Positions 49,109 through 57,052 of a stretch of 57,052 bases of DNA are shown piece after piece. The first letter of the stretch is position 1. Every line of letters starts with the position of its first letter. This DNA comes from Acidimicrobiaceae bacterium. Its GTDB lineage: Bacteria; Actinomycetota; Acidimicrobiia; Acidimicrobiales; Aldehydirespiratoraceae. The notes beneath the pieces are model-generated. The model worked only from the letters and a program-made list of their open reading frames with translations. It searched no databases and was not told the DNA's origin. The stretch lies in contig VXTM01000026.1 in NCBI GenBank assembly GCA_009837445.1, positions 68,470 through 125,521 on the forward strand, given 5' to 3'. The position numbers were made by a program, and so were the translations under genes.

Positions 49109-50890
49109 TTGGCCGTCGGCACAGCTACCGAAGCAGGTGCAAACCGGCTGAGGGTGGCGATCTGCCAGATCAACCCCACCGTCGGCGACCTCGACCGGAA
49201 CGCGGACCTGGTCACCGGCGCGCTGGCCGAGGCTGAGGCGGCCGGCGCGGATGTCGCCGTGCTGCCCGAGCTGGCCATCACCGGCTACCCGCCCGAGGAC
49301 CTGGTGCTGCGGCCCGGCTTCGTGGCGGCCAGCCGGGCCGCGCTTGAGCGGGTCGCCGCCGCGACCGGCTCTTGCGCGGCGGTGGTTGGCTTCGTCGACG
49401 GCGAGGGCGAGTCCCGCCGCAGCGTGCCCGACATGGCCGGCGTCGAGAGCTTCAGCGAGGCCTACAACGCGGTGGCGGTCTGCGCCAACGGCGAGGTGTG
49501 CGGCGTCTACCGCAAGCGCCACCTGCCCAACTACGACGTTTTCGACGAGATGCGCCACTTCCGTCCCGGCCTCGACGAGCCGCCGCTGTTCGAGATCGGT
49601 GGCGCGGTGGTGGGAGTCACCGTGTGCGAGGACGCCTGGGTTCCCGACGGTCCGGTCAGCGATCTGGCCCGGGCCGGCGCGCAACTGGTGGTGAACGTCA
49701 ACGGTTCGCCGTTCCGGGTCGGCAAGCAGGCCGCCCGCGAGCAGGTGATCGGCCGGCGGGTCGCCGAGTCGGGCGTCGCCGTGGTGTGCGTGAACCTGGT
49801 CGGCGGCCAGGACGAGCTCGTGTTCGACGGCGGCTCGTTCGTCATCGGCGCCGACGGAGCGGTGGCCGCCCGGTGCGTGTCCTTCTCCGAGACCGTCGAC
49901 GTCTTCGATGTGGAGCTCGCGGCCCGAGAGCCTGCGACCACCCCCCGGCACCGGGCGGGGATCACCCGTGTGACGCCGGCCGCCCCGCCGGAGGTGGGCC
50001 GCGGCCCGATGACCGCCCCCCTGGCGGCGCTCACGGACCGGCACGCCCAGCAATGGGCTGCGCTCACCCTGGCCACCCGCGACTACGTGCACAAGAGCGG
50101 CTTCAGCGACGTCTGCGTGGGCCTGTCCGGCGGCGTGGACTCGTCGCTGACGGCGGCCGTCGCGACCGATGCCCTGGGCGCCGAGCACGTCCACGGCGTG
50201 CTCATGCCGTCTCGCCACTCCAGCGACCACTCGGTGACCGACGCCGAGAAGCTGGCCGCCAATCTCGGCATCGACGCCCTCATCGTCGGGATCGAGCCGG
50301 GCCACGCCGCGCTGGCCGGGATGATCGAGGCCGGTCTCGGCGGCGGTCTGGACACCGGCGGGATCACCGACCAGAACCTCCAGTCCCGCATCCGGGGTGT
50401 GACGCTCATGGCGCTGGCCAACGAGCGCGGCTGGCTGGTGCTCACCACCGGCAACAAGAGCGAGCTGGCGGTGGGTTACTCGACCCTCTACGGCGACACC
50501 GCCGGCGCGTTCGCAGTCGTCTCCGACCTCTGGAAGCTGGACGTGTACGAGCTGAGCCGGTGGCGCAACGGCCAGGCCGGCGGCGAACTCATCCCCGCAA
50601 CGGTGCTGTCCAAGGCGCCGTCGGCGGAGCTGGCCCCCGACCAGCGCGACGACCAGTCGCTGCCCCCCTACGAGGTGCTCGACCCCATCCTGCGTCTCTA
50701 CGTAGAGGATCTGCGCACCGTGGCCGAGATCCAGGAGGCCCAGATCGCGCCCCCGGATGTGGTGGAGCGGGTGTGCCGTATGGTCGATCTCGCCGAGTAC
50801 AAGCGCCGCCAGACGCCAATCGGCCCGCGGCTCACAGGCCGGGCGTTCGGCCGCGACAGGCGCATGCCGATCGTCAACCGCCACCGGTGA
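49109..50890 (+). CDS. nadE: Glutamine-dependent NAD+ synthase
   Basis: A 593-aa two-domain enzyme. N-terminal nitrilase-like glutaminase: VAICQINPTVGDLDRN, Glu in PELAITGYPPEDL, Lys in YRKRHLPNYDVFDE, Cys in VTVCEDAW. C-terminal synthetase: GLSGGVDSSLTAAVA (ATP pyrophosphatase loop), TTGNKSELAVGYSTLYGDTAG. Makes NAD+ from deamido-NAD+, glutamine and ATP. TTG 49109 gives the full N terminus; GTG 49154 would start at the first conserved strand. Confidence 0.95.
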   Translation: MAVGTATEAGANRLRVAICQINPTVGDLDRNADLVTGALAEAEAAGADVAVLPELAITGYPPEDLVLRPGFVAASRAALERVAAATGSCAAVVGFVDGEGESRRSVPDMAGVESFSEAYNAVAVCANGEVCGVYRKRHLPNYDVFDEMRHFRPGLDEPPLFEIGGAVVGVTVCEDAWVPDGPVSDLARAGAQLVVNVNGSPFRVGKQAAREQVIGRRVAESGVAVVCVNLVGGQDELVFDGGSFVIGADGAVAARCVSFSETVDVFDVELAAREPATTPRHRAGITRVTPAAPPEVGRGPMTAPLAALTDRHAQQWAALTLATRDYVHKSGFSDVCVGLSGGVDSSLTAAVATDALGAEHVHGVLMPSRHSSDHSVTDAEKLAANLGIDALIVGIEPGHAALAGMIEAGLGGGLDTGGITDQNLQSRIRGVTLMALANERGWLVLTTGNKSELAVGYSTLYGDTAGAFAVVSDLWKLDVYELSRWRNGQAGGELIPATVLSKAPSAELAPDQRDDQSLPPYEVLDPILRLYVEDLRTVAEIQEAQIAPPDVVERVCRMVDLAEYKRRQTPIGPRLTGRAFGRDRRMPIVNRHR

Positions 50891-50976
50891 GCAAGCCGGC
50901 CGCGAGTCGCGGCTACTCGGTGGCTCTCGGGTGCCGCCCCGGACGGAGCGGGGTTTCTGGGACGGCAGGTCGGTGA
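50887..50976 (+). other. 29-codon bridging mini-ORF after nadE
   Basis: GTG 50887 overlaps the nadE stop (GTGA); the frame runs VSKPAASRGYSVALGCRPGR and nine more residues to a TGA at 50974-50976 that overlaps GTG 50973. Its segment gagtcgcggctactcggt (from 50904) recurs with one change from 50975, at the start of the next gene. Confidence 0.4.
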
Positions 50977-51536
50977 GTCGCGGCTATTCGGTCGCCCAGA
51001 CGGCCCGTCTGGTGTGCGGGCTGCGGTGGGCCTGCGGCCGGCTGTCGGAGATTCTGGGAGTCTGGGCTGCACAGGCGGCCGCAGGCCCGGAACCCCACGC
51101 CTTCGCCGCCTTCCGCCTGACAGTGCTGAGCCGGCGGCTCGAAGCGCATCTCGAGATCCTCGACGGTCTCCAGCCCGACTCCGAACTCATGGCGGCGTGG
51201 AGGCAGGCTGCGCCCGCGGATCAGGCCCTGGTCGCCGCGCTCGACGAGATGGCGGCGATGGAGGGTCCGTTCGAGCGTCTCGCGGTGGCCGAGACGGTGA
51301 TCGTCCCCGCGCTCGACGGTGTCTACCGCGAGATCGGCGAGCACGCCGCGCCCCACTGCGACGGCGCTCTTGCGTCGGCGGCCCGGGCGCTGCGCCACGA
51401 CCTGGGAGGCGAGACGGCCGTGGCCGGGGCCGGACAGCTCAGCGCGGCCGCGGCTATCGAGGCGGCCGACCGCGTGCTGGCCGCGGCCGGCAGCCTCGTC
51501 GGGCCGCACGTGCTGAGGCCCAACGACTGGGCCTAG
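50973..51536 (+). CDS. Helical hypothetical protein
   Basis: A 187-aa protein, almost entirely helical and Ala/Leu-rich (LVCGLRWACGRLSEILGVWAAQAAAGPEPHAFAAFRLTVLSRRLEAHLEIL ... FERLAVAETVIVPALDGVYREIGEHAAPHCDGALASAARALRHDL). Several E-x-x-H-like pairs resemble ferritin-like bundles but no full metal set is clear. Start GTG 50973 overlaps the stop of a 29-codon mini-ORF that begins in the nadE stop. Not recognised; co-directional with nadE. Confidence 0.6.
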   Translation: MSRGYSVAQTARLVCGLRWACGRLSEILGVWAAQAAAGPEPHAFAAFRLTVLSRRLEAHLEILDGLQPDSELMAAWRQAAPADQALVAALDEMAAMEGPFERLAVAETVIVPALDGVYREIGEHAAPHCDGALASAARALRHDLGGETAVAGAGQLSAAAAIEAADRVLAAAGSLVGPHVLRPNDWA

Positions 51537-51546
51537 GGGCCGAAGC

Positions 51547-51664
51547 GAATTGGCAGCGTTTTGCACGGTATGCGCGCATTCTGCTGCCAATTCGGGTTCG
51601 GGCCGGGTGGCTAGCCGGAATTGGCAGCGTTTTGCACGGTATGCGCGCATTCTGCTGCCAGTTC
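51547..51664. repeat. Tandem pair of 47-bp hairpin repeats
   Basis: 51547-51593 and 51618-51664 are 47-base direct repeats, 71 bases apart, identical but for one change. Each has 11-base inverted ends: gaattggcagc and gctgccaattc (second copy gctgccagttc, where the change keeps a G-U pair). The core holds tgcgcgca. The only content of the 262-base gap before the sigma factor gene. Could be REP-like elements, attenuators or protein-binding sites. Confidence 0.8.
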
Positions 51665-51798
51665 CGACCGGGCCGGGTGGCGCTGAATTGTGCGGGCCGT
51701 GGTTGGCGATGGGCGAAACGTCGTTATCGTTCAACCTGTCAATGGCGAGCGGGGCGGCGATCGTCGTGGCTTGCTCCTCGGACCCGGAGCGGGGGTAA

Positions 51799-52746
<948 letters not shown>

Positions 52747-52791
52747 CCGTTCCGGCCCTCCCCGGGGCGCGGCTCAGAGGCCCTTCGGGGT

Positions 52792-53457
52792 TTAGCCGGA
52801 CCGGGGCGCGGCCACGGCCCCGACGATCCGCTTCATCAGCGCGTCCCATTCCTGCTGGGTCGGAGCCGGCTGCCTCGGCCCGTCGGCGGAGAGGGCCAGG
52901 TGGGTCCCCAGATCGAGCGCTTGGCAGAACACCACGATGGCCTCGGTGCTCAGCGACGGGTCGATGAGGCCGGCTTCCTTGCCCTCGGCCACCATCGCGG
53001 TCAGCGTGTCGGCCTCGGTGTCGAGGCACTCCGAGACCAGTTTGGCGATCGAGTCGTCGTGCCGCGCGCTGACGAACGTCTCGAACATCAGGTCGCCGAG
53101 TCTGTGATCATCTGACGAGAGCAGGCTGGCGCCGAGGGCGGTCATCCTCTCATCGGCCGGCGTGCCGGCTGAGTTGCCGATGAAGGCCATCCGTTGGGAT
53201 GTCGCGTACTCGACGACCGCAAGGAACAGTTGGGGCTTTGTGGGCCAGCGCGCGTAGATGGCGCCGGTTGTGAGCCCGCACCGTCGGGCGATCTCGTGGA
53301 TCCGGGTCGCCTCGTAGCCGTTCTCGCCGAAGGCGGCGACACCCGCCTCCAGCAGACGTCTGGTGACATCCTGTGACTTGCGGGAACCCGTGGTGGCGCC
53401 GGACGCGCCGTCGGGCCCGCTGCCTTGCGTCTCAGTCCGGTCCGTGTCCAACGCCAT
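52792..53457 (-). CDS. TetR-family transcriptional regulator
   Basis: A 221-aa repressor. QDVTRRLLEAGVAAFGENGYEATRIHEIARRCGLTTGAIYARWPTKPQLFLAVVEYAT is the TetR DNA-binding domain; the rest is the helical ligand-binding domain. ATG 53457 has AGGA 7 bases upstream; ATGs at 53463 and 53475 are less well placed. Faces a palindrome at 53477-53495. No obvious target other than itself; the divergent sensor kinase gene starts 290 bases away. Confidence 0.88.
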   Translation of the reverse strand: MALDTDRTETQGSGPDGASGATTGSRKSQDVTRRLLEAGVAAFGENGYEATRIHEIARRCGLTTGAIYARWPTKPQLFLAVVEYATSQRMAFIGNSAGTPADERMTALGASLLSSDDHRLGDLMFETFVSARHDDSIAKLVSECLDTEADTLTAMVAEGKEAGLIDPSLSTEAIVVFCQALDLGTHLALSADGPRQPAPTQQEWDALMKRIVGAVAAPRSG

Positions 53458-53476
53458 GTGCATGTCCTGTCTCATT

Positions 53477-53495
53477 ACATATGACGGTCATGTGT
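53477..53495. promoter_or_regulatory. TetR operator candidate
   Basis: ACATATGAC-g-GTCATGTGT: eight of nine positions form an inverted repeat. It lies 20 bases upstream of the TetR start on the minus strand, a typical autoregulatory site. The rest of the 53458-53748 gap shows only an AT-richer stretch (53590-53660) that could hold promoters. Confidence 0.6.
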
Positions 53496-53748
53496 TGAAA
53501 TCATCACCGGAGGCCGACTCTAGCACTTGCGCCTGCCCACGCACCTGGGCCGACGATCAGCCACGCCCCGCGCGAGGCCTGTGAGCACCTAATTTCGCAA
53601 GAAATGGAATATCCGAAAGAGCTGTAGCGTAGGAGGGCGCGCCCACACAGAACAGGATCGATAGTTTGACCAACGATGCCCTAAGCTGCGGCGAACCGGG
53701 GCCGAGAGCGAGCACTCGCTCGACGGCTTCCCGGGTTGCGGCCGAGCG

Positions 53749-56124
53749 ATGGAGGGTGCCGGGTTGGGCGACAGTGACCTCTTGAGGGTGGAGAACGACA
53801 TGCTGCGCGCCCGGCTGTCGGGATTAACCGAAGCGATCCTGCGCATCAGTGAGGATCTCGACCTTGATGTCGTGCTCCAGGAGGTGGTTGACAGCGCTCG
53901 GGTCCTCACCGGCGCACGCTACGGCGCGATCGCCACTCAGGACGATGCCGGGGAGTTGCAGGACCTGCTGCTGTCGGGGACGTCTCCCGAGCAGGAACAG
54001 GCGCTCCTGGGCTATGCCCGGGGCTTGGACTTGCTCGCGTACCTGACCGGCTCCCGCGAGCCGTTGCGGACCCCGGATTTTGCGGCTCTCCTGGAGTCTG
54101 AGGGCTTCGAGGGGTTCCAGGTCCCCATAGGCGCGTTTCTTGGGACTCAGATCCGGGTGCGGGACTGCCAGGTGGGATCGATTTTCATCGGCGAGAAGGA
54201 CGATGACTCGGCGTTCACCCGCGAGGACGAGGAGACCCTGGAGATGTTCGCTACGCAGGCGGCGATGGCGGTCACCAACGCCCGCCGCTATGGCGAGGAG
54301 CAGCGGGCCAAGGCCGACCTCGAGGCTCTGGTCAACACTTCCCCGGTGGGGGTGCTGGTGGTGGACGTCGGCTCGCGGACGGTGGAGATGGCCAACCGCG
54401 AGGCGCGCCGCATCGTCGGCGTGCCACCGGCTGACGACCGCGACCCGACGGGCGCGTTCTGGGGGCTGACCTGCCGGCGGATAGACGGGTCCGAGGTCGC
54501 CTACCACGATCTGCCGGTGGTGCGGGCGGTCCGGCTGGGCGAGGCGGTGCAGGCCGAGGAGTTGGTGATCGAGCGCCGCGACGGCAGCGACGTGACCACC
54601 CTGATCAACGCCACGCCGATCCGCTCCGAGGACGGCGAGCTGGTGACGGTGGTGGCCACGCTGCAGGACATGACGCCGCTAGAGGACCTGGAGCGGCTGC
54701 GAGCCGAGTTCCTGGCGATGGTCAGCCACGAGCTCCGGGCTCCCCTCACGTCGATCAAGGGCGCCGCGGCCACCGTTCGGGGCTCGTCGATGCCGCTTGA
54801 CTCCGTCGAGGTGCGCCAGTTCTTCGGCCTCATAGAGGACCAGGCCGACCACATGCGAGACCTGATCAGCGACCTGCTGGACATGACCCGGATCGAGGCC
54901 GGGACCCTGTCCATGGCCCCCGAGCCGACTGACCTGGCGTCCATCATCGACCAGGCCAGGAACGCCTTCCTCAGCAGCGGGCATCGCCACATCGTCGACG
55001 TCGAGGCCGGGCCGAGCCTGCCCCGGGTGTGGGCCGACAGGCGGCGCATCGTGCAGGTCCTGCACAACCTGCTGTCCAACGCGGCGGCCAACTCGCGCGA
55101 ATGGTCCACCATCACGGTGGCCGCGTCGCTGGAGGGCACCCATGTGGCCGTCTCGGTCAGCGACGAGGGAGTCGGCATCGCGCCCGAGCGCCTGCCGCTG
55201 CTGTTCGTCAAGTTCTCCCGGCTCCACGGAGACGACCACGATCGATCCGAAGCCGGCTACGGCCTGGGCCTCACCATCTGCAAGGGCATCGTCGAGGCCC
55301 ACGGTGGCCGCATCCGGGCCCACAGCAAGGGCGAGGGCCACGGCACCCGGTTCACGTTCACCGTCCCCGCGCTGGAGGAGCCGGCCGTCGAGGAGCCCAC
55401 CGGCACCGGCCGCGACAACGGCGAGGCGGCCCGAGCGCCGTCGAGGGTGGAGCGCATCCTCGCCATCGACGACGACCCGCAGACGCTGCGCTACGTCCGC
55501 AACACGCTGGCGCAGGCGGGCTACACGCCCATCGTCGCCAGCGACCCCAGCGAGCTCGAGCGCCTCTTCGACGCCGAGAAGCCCCACCTGGTGCTGCTGG
55601 ACCTGGTGCTGCCGGGAGCCGACGGCTTCGAGCTGCTCAGGCGCCTCCCCAAGATCATGGAGGTGCCCGTGATCATCATGTCGGGTAGAGGCGACGACCA
55701 GAAGGTGGCCGAGGCCTTCGAGCTGGGAGCCTCCGACTACGTCGTCAAGCCCTTCTCGCCCACCGAGCTGCTGGCCCGCATCAAGGCGGCGCTGCGCAGG
55801 CGGGCCCAGTCCCAGCACGCAGAGCCCTACCGTGTGGCCGACCTCACCGTCGACTACATCACCCGCGACGTCACCGTCGCGGGGCGGGCCGCGAAGCTCA
55901 CCCCCACCGAGTACAAGCTGCTGGCCGAGTTGTGCACCAACGCGGGCCGGGCGCTGAGCTACCAGCAGCTGCTCGAGTGCGTCTGGGAGGAGGGCTCCAG
56001 CGGCGACCCCCGTCGGGTGCGCACCTTCATCAAGGACCTGCGGGCCAAACTCGGCGACGACGCCCGGAACCCCACCTACATCCTCACCGTCCCCGGCATC
56101 GGCTACCGGGCCGCCGCCCCCTAG
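53749..56124 (+). CDS. Fused sensor histidine kinase and OmpR-type response regulator
   Basis: A 791-aa one-protein two-component system. Order: short coiled coil; GAF (residues ~25-180, VVLQEVVDSARVLTGARYGAIATQD ... ATQAAMAVTNARRYGE); PAS (~190-315, LVNTSPVGVLVVDVGSRTVEMANREARRI); HisKA with H-box EFLAMVSHELRAPLTSIKGA; HATPase (NLLSNAAANS, SDEGVGIA, GYGLGLTICKGIV); receiver (ILAIDDDPQTLRYVRNTLAQ, Asp in VLLDLVLPGADGF, Lys in YVVKPFSPTELLARI); OmpR winged helix (LTPTEYKLLAELCTNAGRALSYQQLLECVW ... YILTVPGIGYRA). Cytosolic, no transmembrane helix. Kinase and DNA-binding output normally sit on separate proteins. Confidence 0.92.
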   Translation: MEGAGLGDSDLLRVENDMLRARLSGLTEAILRISEDLDLDVVLQEVVDSARVLTGARYGAIATQDDAGELQDLLLSGTSPEQEQALLGYARGLDLLAYLTGSREPLRTPDFAALLESEGFEGFQVPIGAFLGTQIRVRDCQVGSIFIGEKDDDSAFTREDEETLEMFATQAAMAVTNARRYGEEQRAKADLEALVNTSPVGVLVVDVGSRTVEMANREARRIVGVPPADDRDPTGAFWGLTCRRIDGSEVAYHDLPVVRAVRLGEAVQAEELVIERRDGSDVTTLINATPIRSEDGELVTVVATLQDMTPLEDLERLRAEFLAMVSHELRAPLTSIKGAAATVRGSSMPLDSVEVRQFFGLIEDQADHMRDLISDLLDMTRIEAGTLSMAPEPTDLASIIDQARNAFLSSGHRHIVDVEAGPSLPRVWADRRRIVQVLHNLLSNAAANSREWSTITVAASLEGTHVAVSVSDEGVGIAPERLPLLFVKFSRLHGDDHDRSEAGYGLGLTICKGIVEAHGGRIRAHSKGEGHGTRFTFTVPALEEPAVEEPTGTGRDNGEAARAPSRVERILAIDDDPQTLRYVRNTLAQAGYTPIVASDPSELERLFDAEKPHLVLLDLVLPGADGFELLRRLPKIMEVPVIIMSGRGDDQKVAEAFELGASDYVVKPFSPTELLARIKAALRRRAQSQHAEPYRVADLTVDYITRDVTVAGRAAKLTPTEYKLLAELCTNAGRALSYQQLLECVWEEGSSGDPRRVRTFIKDLRAKLGDDARNPTYILTVPGIGYRAAAP

Positions 56125-56223
56125 CCAGCGCCCGGCGGCGCCGGGCATGTGAGAAAAACGACAACCACAAGAGGCATGTGCTTCTGAATATGCGCGGCTG
56201 ATCCGGAGCCTTATAGTGGTCTG

Positions 56224-56277
56224 GCCCGGCCCCGATTAGGCGACTCGTACCTGATATGCCTTCCAACGGGGCCGGGC
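56224..56277 (-). terminator. 10-bp inverted repeat downstream of tRNA-Sec
   Basis: GCCCGGCCCC (56224-56233) is the exact complement of GGGGCCGGGC (56268-56277), with a 34-base loop that has its own small aggc/gcct stem. It follows the 3' end of tRNA-Sec on the minus strand by 32 bases and could end that transcript, though no T tract follows. The rest of 56125-56309 shows nothing else I can support. Confidence 0.4.
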
Positions 56278-56309
56278 ATCTTCATCCCCCGTCAGACTCG
56301 GACCGGTAG

Positions 56310-56405
56310 TGGCGGAGGTGGACGGGAATCGAACCCGCCGGACGGGGATCGCCCGTCCCACCCGCTTTGAAGGCGGGGGAGCCCACCAGGCGCTCAGACA
56401 CCTCC
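56310..56405 (-). tRNA. selC: tRNA-Sec (anticodon UCA)
   Basis: 96 bases including an encoded 3' CCA. On the minus strand the 5' acceptor strand is GGAGGTG (T at the next position) and the 3' end is CCACCTCC-G-CCA. The anticodon arm is CCCGC-CTTCAAA-GCGGG, loop centre TCA, which reads UGA. A long variable arm (GGGACGGGCGATCCCCGTCC) and a T-arm GCGGG-TTCGATT-CCCGT follow. Length, G73 discriminator, long variable arm and U-C-A anticodon match bacterial tRNA-Sec (E. coli selC is 95 bases). The eighth acceptor pair is a T-C mismatch. A Ser or Leu tRNA would not have this anticodon. Confidence 0.92.
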
Positions 56406-56497
56406 GCCCGGCAGGGTAACCGGCTCGGCCGGCCAGGCCCCGTCGCAACCCGCGGAGCCTCGTTGCGGTCACGCGCCAGGCCATTACCCTTCGGCGA

Positions 56498-56581
56498 GTG
56501 AAGACCTTCAAGCGGCTCGTAATCCTCAGCGCAATCGTGGCTCTGGCCGTCGTGCTGGCCCGCAAGATCCGGGAGATCTGA
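56498..56581 (+). CDS. Tiny membrane peptide
   Basis: A 27-codon frame from GTG 56498: V-K-T-F-K-R-L, a hydrophobic helix (LVILSAIVALAVVLA), then R-K-I-R-E-I. Positive ends around one helix are what a real single-pass micropeptide shows, similar in style to short actinobacterial DLW-39-like proteins, though the D-L-W motif is absent. No clear ribosome site. Lies between tRNA-Sec and yqeC, 15 bp before the latter. Confidence 0.4.
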   Translation: MKTFKRLVILSAIVALAVVLARKIREI

Positions 56582-56596
56582 CCGACCGGCTGATCC

Positions 56597-57052
56597 GTGC
56601 GCGCCACCGACCTGGCCGGCGCCGCTGAGGCTCTGGAACTGGGGCGCCGCTCGCTGGTGTCCCTGGTCGGCGGCGGCGGCAAGACAACCCTGCTGTTCGC
56701 GCTGGGGCGGCAGCTACCGGCCCCCACGCTGCTCACCACCACCACCCGCATGGGACGCGACCGCACCGGCGGCTTCCCGTGCCTGATCGGCCCCACCGAC
56801 GCCGAACTGGCCGCGGCGTTCGCCCAGCACGACGCCGTCCTGGCCTGGAGGACCACCGACGACCGCAAGGCACTCGGCTACAGCCCCGAAGACGTGGACC
56901 GCTGGTTTGCCGCTGGGGCTGCTGATCACATAATTGTGGAGGCCGATGGAGCCCGCCGCCGCCCCTTCACCGCCCCCGCACCTGTCTGTTATTCAAATAA
57001 ACGAGCCCACCAGGCAGGCAGAAAATGCGTATTGCGGGTTCGGCGTGTAAAA
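56597..57052 (+). CDS. yqeC: YqeC-like selenium-dependent hydroxylase accessory protein (3' partial)
   Basis: The first ~128 residues match YqeC: RRSLVSLVGGGGKTTLLFALGRQLPAPTLLTTTTRMG is the family P-loop (VSLVGGGGKTT), then AGAADHIIVEADGARRRPFTAPA. YqeC is linked to selenium-dependent molybdenum hydroxylases and is often near sel genes, in keeping with the tRNA-Sec 200 bases away. After 56980 the sequence becomes AT-richer and no longer fits the family (residues PVCYSNKRAHQAGRK), so the last ~70 bases may be an assembly artefact. GTG 56597 start. Confidence 0.75.
   Translation, partial: MRATDLAGAAEALELGRRSLVSLVGGGGKTTLLFALGRQLPAPTLLTTTTRMGRDRTGGFPCLIGPTDAELAAAFAQHDAVLAWRTTDDRKALGYSPEDVDRWFAAGAADHIIVEADGARRRPFTAPAPVCYSNKRAHQAGRKCVLRVRRVK

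Noticed and set aside
57003..57015. gagcccaccaggc shared by the window end and tRNA-Sec (56379-56391), suggesting an att site
   Set aside because: A 13-base match is within chance for a window this size, and no integrase gene is present.

Overview
The window is a 57 kb, very GC-rich stretch with dense genes, frequent ATGA/GTGA overlaps and many GTG/TTG starts. F420-type luciferase-like oxidoreductase, type II glutamine synthetase, PspC/toastrack envelope-stress genes and an actinobacterial-type [NiFe] hydrogenase all point to an uncultured actinobacterium, probably of the Acidimicrobiia; that placement is inference. The left edge cuts a gene and the last ~70 bases look unlike the rest, so the window is probably a contig or contig end.

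Layout. 1-6.5 kb: end of a betaine-type binding protein, a small membrane protein, F420-type and acyl-CoA-dehydrogenase-type flavin enzymes, an SDR/DUF2867 protein and CorA. 6.6-9.2 kb: a serine hydrolase and two back-to-back toxin-antitoxin pairs (RHH/Doc and MazE-like/MazF). 9.2-13.7 kb: hydantoinase HyuB/HyuA and an EamA transporter. 13.8-21.6 kb (minus): a hydrogenase operon, reading small subunit, large subunit, divergent M52-like protein, NifU-like protein, unknown, M52 protease, TPR protein, unknown, biotin-ligase-like protein. 21.7-28.8 kb (plus): three small membrane proteins, a Cys/His-tailed winged-helix protein, a PadR regulator, a CooC-like ATPase, HypC, a SIS protein, HypD, HypE and a His-tailed EamA transporter. 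28.8-31.8 kb (minus): HypF and a second CooC. 32.0-40.0 kb (plus): a five-gene peptide/nickel ABC transporter, two more MinD/CooC-type ATPases and two more small membrane proteins. 40-48 kb: methyltransferase, two-component system, PspC proteins, lipoproteins. 48-57 kb: GlnII, NadE, a sigma factor, TetR, a fused sensor kinase/response regulator, a selenocysteine tRNA and the start of yqeC.

The centre of interest is hydrogen uptake plus nickel handling. Three near-identical 21-bp palindromes mark the hydrogenase/hyp promoter (21654-21674), the hypF/nickel-transporter promoter (31908-31928) and the promoter of the distal small-membrane-protein pair (39390-39410), which suggests one regulator. 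HypC, D, E and F are present but HypA and HypB are not; four CooC/MinD-type ATPases occupy the window instead.

The most striking gene is 38623-39357. It looks like a CooC-type ATPase broken by two UGA codons six bases apart, but those UGAs fall exactly on the two cysteines of the nickel-binding C-x-C motif of its paralogues here. A compact hairpin lies just downstream at a SECIS-like distance, and a tRNA-Sec gene (anticodon UCA) lies in the same window. I read it as a selenoprotein nickel-handling ATPase with a U-P-U motif. selA, selB and selD are not in the window; yqeC at the right edge hints that selenium genes may continue beyond it.
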